Assembly (NCBI GenBank): GCA_029856295.1
Contig: JAHQWS010000151.1
Location: 1-6,124, forward strand
Direction: 5' to 3'
DNA: 6,124 nt
Source of the DNA: Promethearchaeia archaeon
GTDB lineage: Archaea > Asgardarchaeota > Lokiarchaeia > Sigyniarchaeales > SOKP01
The position numbers and the translations under genes were made by a program. Every line of letters starts with the position of its first letter. Position 1 is the first letter of the stretch. Below the pieces are notes generated by a model. The model made no database searches, was not told the DNA's origin, and was given only the letters and a program-made list of their open reading frames with translations. This document shows, in pieces, positions 5,691 to 6,124 of the stretch.

Positions 5691-5695
5691 AGGAG
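5691..5695 (+). promoter_or_regulatory. Ribosome binding site for the sugar symporter
   Basis: AGGAG lies 10 bases before ATG 5706 and is the clearest Shine-Dalgarno in the window. It fixes the symporter start. Confidence 0.65.
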
Positions 5696-5705
5696 TAAAA
5701 TTGAT

Positions 5706-6124
5706 ATGACTGAAATAAATGAAAGGGAAGCTTATGGACATTCTAAATTTATCATGGCCAGTTATGGATGTAGAGAACTTTTTGGGAATTGGGTTGCCCA
5801 AGCGTTTGGTTTCATGGTCTTCTTCTTTTACGAGGTAGTGATAGGTTTAGATGTAATATTGGCTGCTTTTGCTTTTGTTTTATATTCAATTTGGAACGCT
5901 ATCAATGATCCGCTCATTGGTTATTTATCGGAAAGACTCCACATGCCTTGGGAGAAAAAGTGGAATATAAGACGATTTCCGTGGATAATAATCGGTGCTT
6001 TCCCATGGTTAATTACATTCTTGCTAATTTTTATGGTACCGTCTGAGTGGGATCCAACGACGAATCCAAATGATAATTGGCCTGTATTTTTTTGGTTCTT
6101 AATAACAATGTGTTTATATGATAC
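5706..6124 (+). CDS. GPH/MelB-like sugar:cation symporter, N-terminal part (runs off right edge)
   Basis: From ATG 5706 the frame stays open for 139 codons to the window edge. Full-length members of this major-facilitator branch have roughly 450-500 residues and 12 helices. The visible part fits helices 1 to 4. A short cytoplasmic start leads to helix 1 (about 17-43). Helix 2 (about 49-72) ends in the family signature NAINDPLIG (64-72). A loop with SER (75-77) and a basic segment (WNIRRFPW, 86-93) follow. Helix 3 (about 92-112) is then followed by an external loop rich in Pro, Asn, Asp and Trp (about 113-126) and the beginning of helix 4. In MelB the matching signature is DAINDP, with two Asp used for cation coupling; here the first is Asn (N64) and the second is kept (D68). 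Substrate is unknown; sugars and glycosides are usual. It is divergent from the PIG-L deacetylase pair. Confidence 0.85.
   Translation, partial: MTEINEREAYGHSKFIMASYGCRELFGNWVAQAFGFMVFFFYEVVIGLDVILAAFAFVLYSIWNAINDPLIGYLSERLHMPWEKKWNIRRFPWIIIGAFPWLITFLLIFMVPSEWDPTTNPNDNWPVFFWFLITMCLYD

Noticed and set aside
1..6124. CRISPR array, tRNA, rRNA, insertion sequence or integrase
   Set aside because: No regularly spaced repeats, cloverleaf-like sequence, transposase or recombinase motifs were seen on either strand.

Overview
This is a very A+T-rich window from what looks like an archaeal chromosome. Putative promoters have archaeal TATA-like boxes about 25-30 bases ahead of a start or short leader. 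Ribosome binding sites, where visible, are short AGGAG, GAGGT or AGGTG cores. GTG and TTG starts occur. The gene set (Sir2 deacylase, LmbE/PIG-L deacetylases, GPH-type sugar symporter, CaCA-type cation exchangers, ribbon-helix-helix protein) would suit an Asgard (Lokiarchaeota-like) archaeon. That lineage is my inference from protein style and composition; the window has no rRNA or other marker gene.

Layout. (1) Positions 1-512, minus strand: an unrecognised 118-residue protein, followed 21 bases later by the first 44 codons of a membrane protein that runs off the left edge. (2) Positions 513-731: a gene-free spacer with a large nested inverted repeat. (3) Positions 732-2754, minus strand: two adjacent, related CaCA-family exchangers, almost certainly one transcript. 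(4) Positions 2755-3122: an intergenic region with the exchanger promoter, an orphan TATA-like site and the promoter of the next gene. (5) Positions 3123-3290, plus strand: a 55-residue ribbon-helix-helix DNA-binding protein. (6) Positions 3342-5561, minus strand: a tandem pair of PIG-L deacetylase paralogues followed by a Sir2 NAD-dependent deacylase. (7) From 5706 to the right edge, plus strand: the N-terminal part of a GPH/MelB-like sugar:cation symporter, divergent from the PIG-L pair across a 144-base double promoter.

How the genes may work together. The exchanger pair is a self-contained membrane module for calcium or another cation. Divergent placement of a sugar symporter and two sugar-type N-deacetylases suggests uptake and deacetylation of an N-acetylated glycan or glycoside; archaeal diacetylchitobiose deacetylases belong to this same fold family. 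Sir2 is a mechanistically different, NAD-consuming deacylase. It sits last on the strand but appears to have its own promoter, so its link to the sugar module is weaker. The RHH protein is a candidate local regulator. I found no clear mobile element, CRISPR array, tRNA or rRNA. The neighbourhood is mostly composed of known families; the unusual points are the duplicated gene pairs, altered cation-site residues and the nested inverted repeat.
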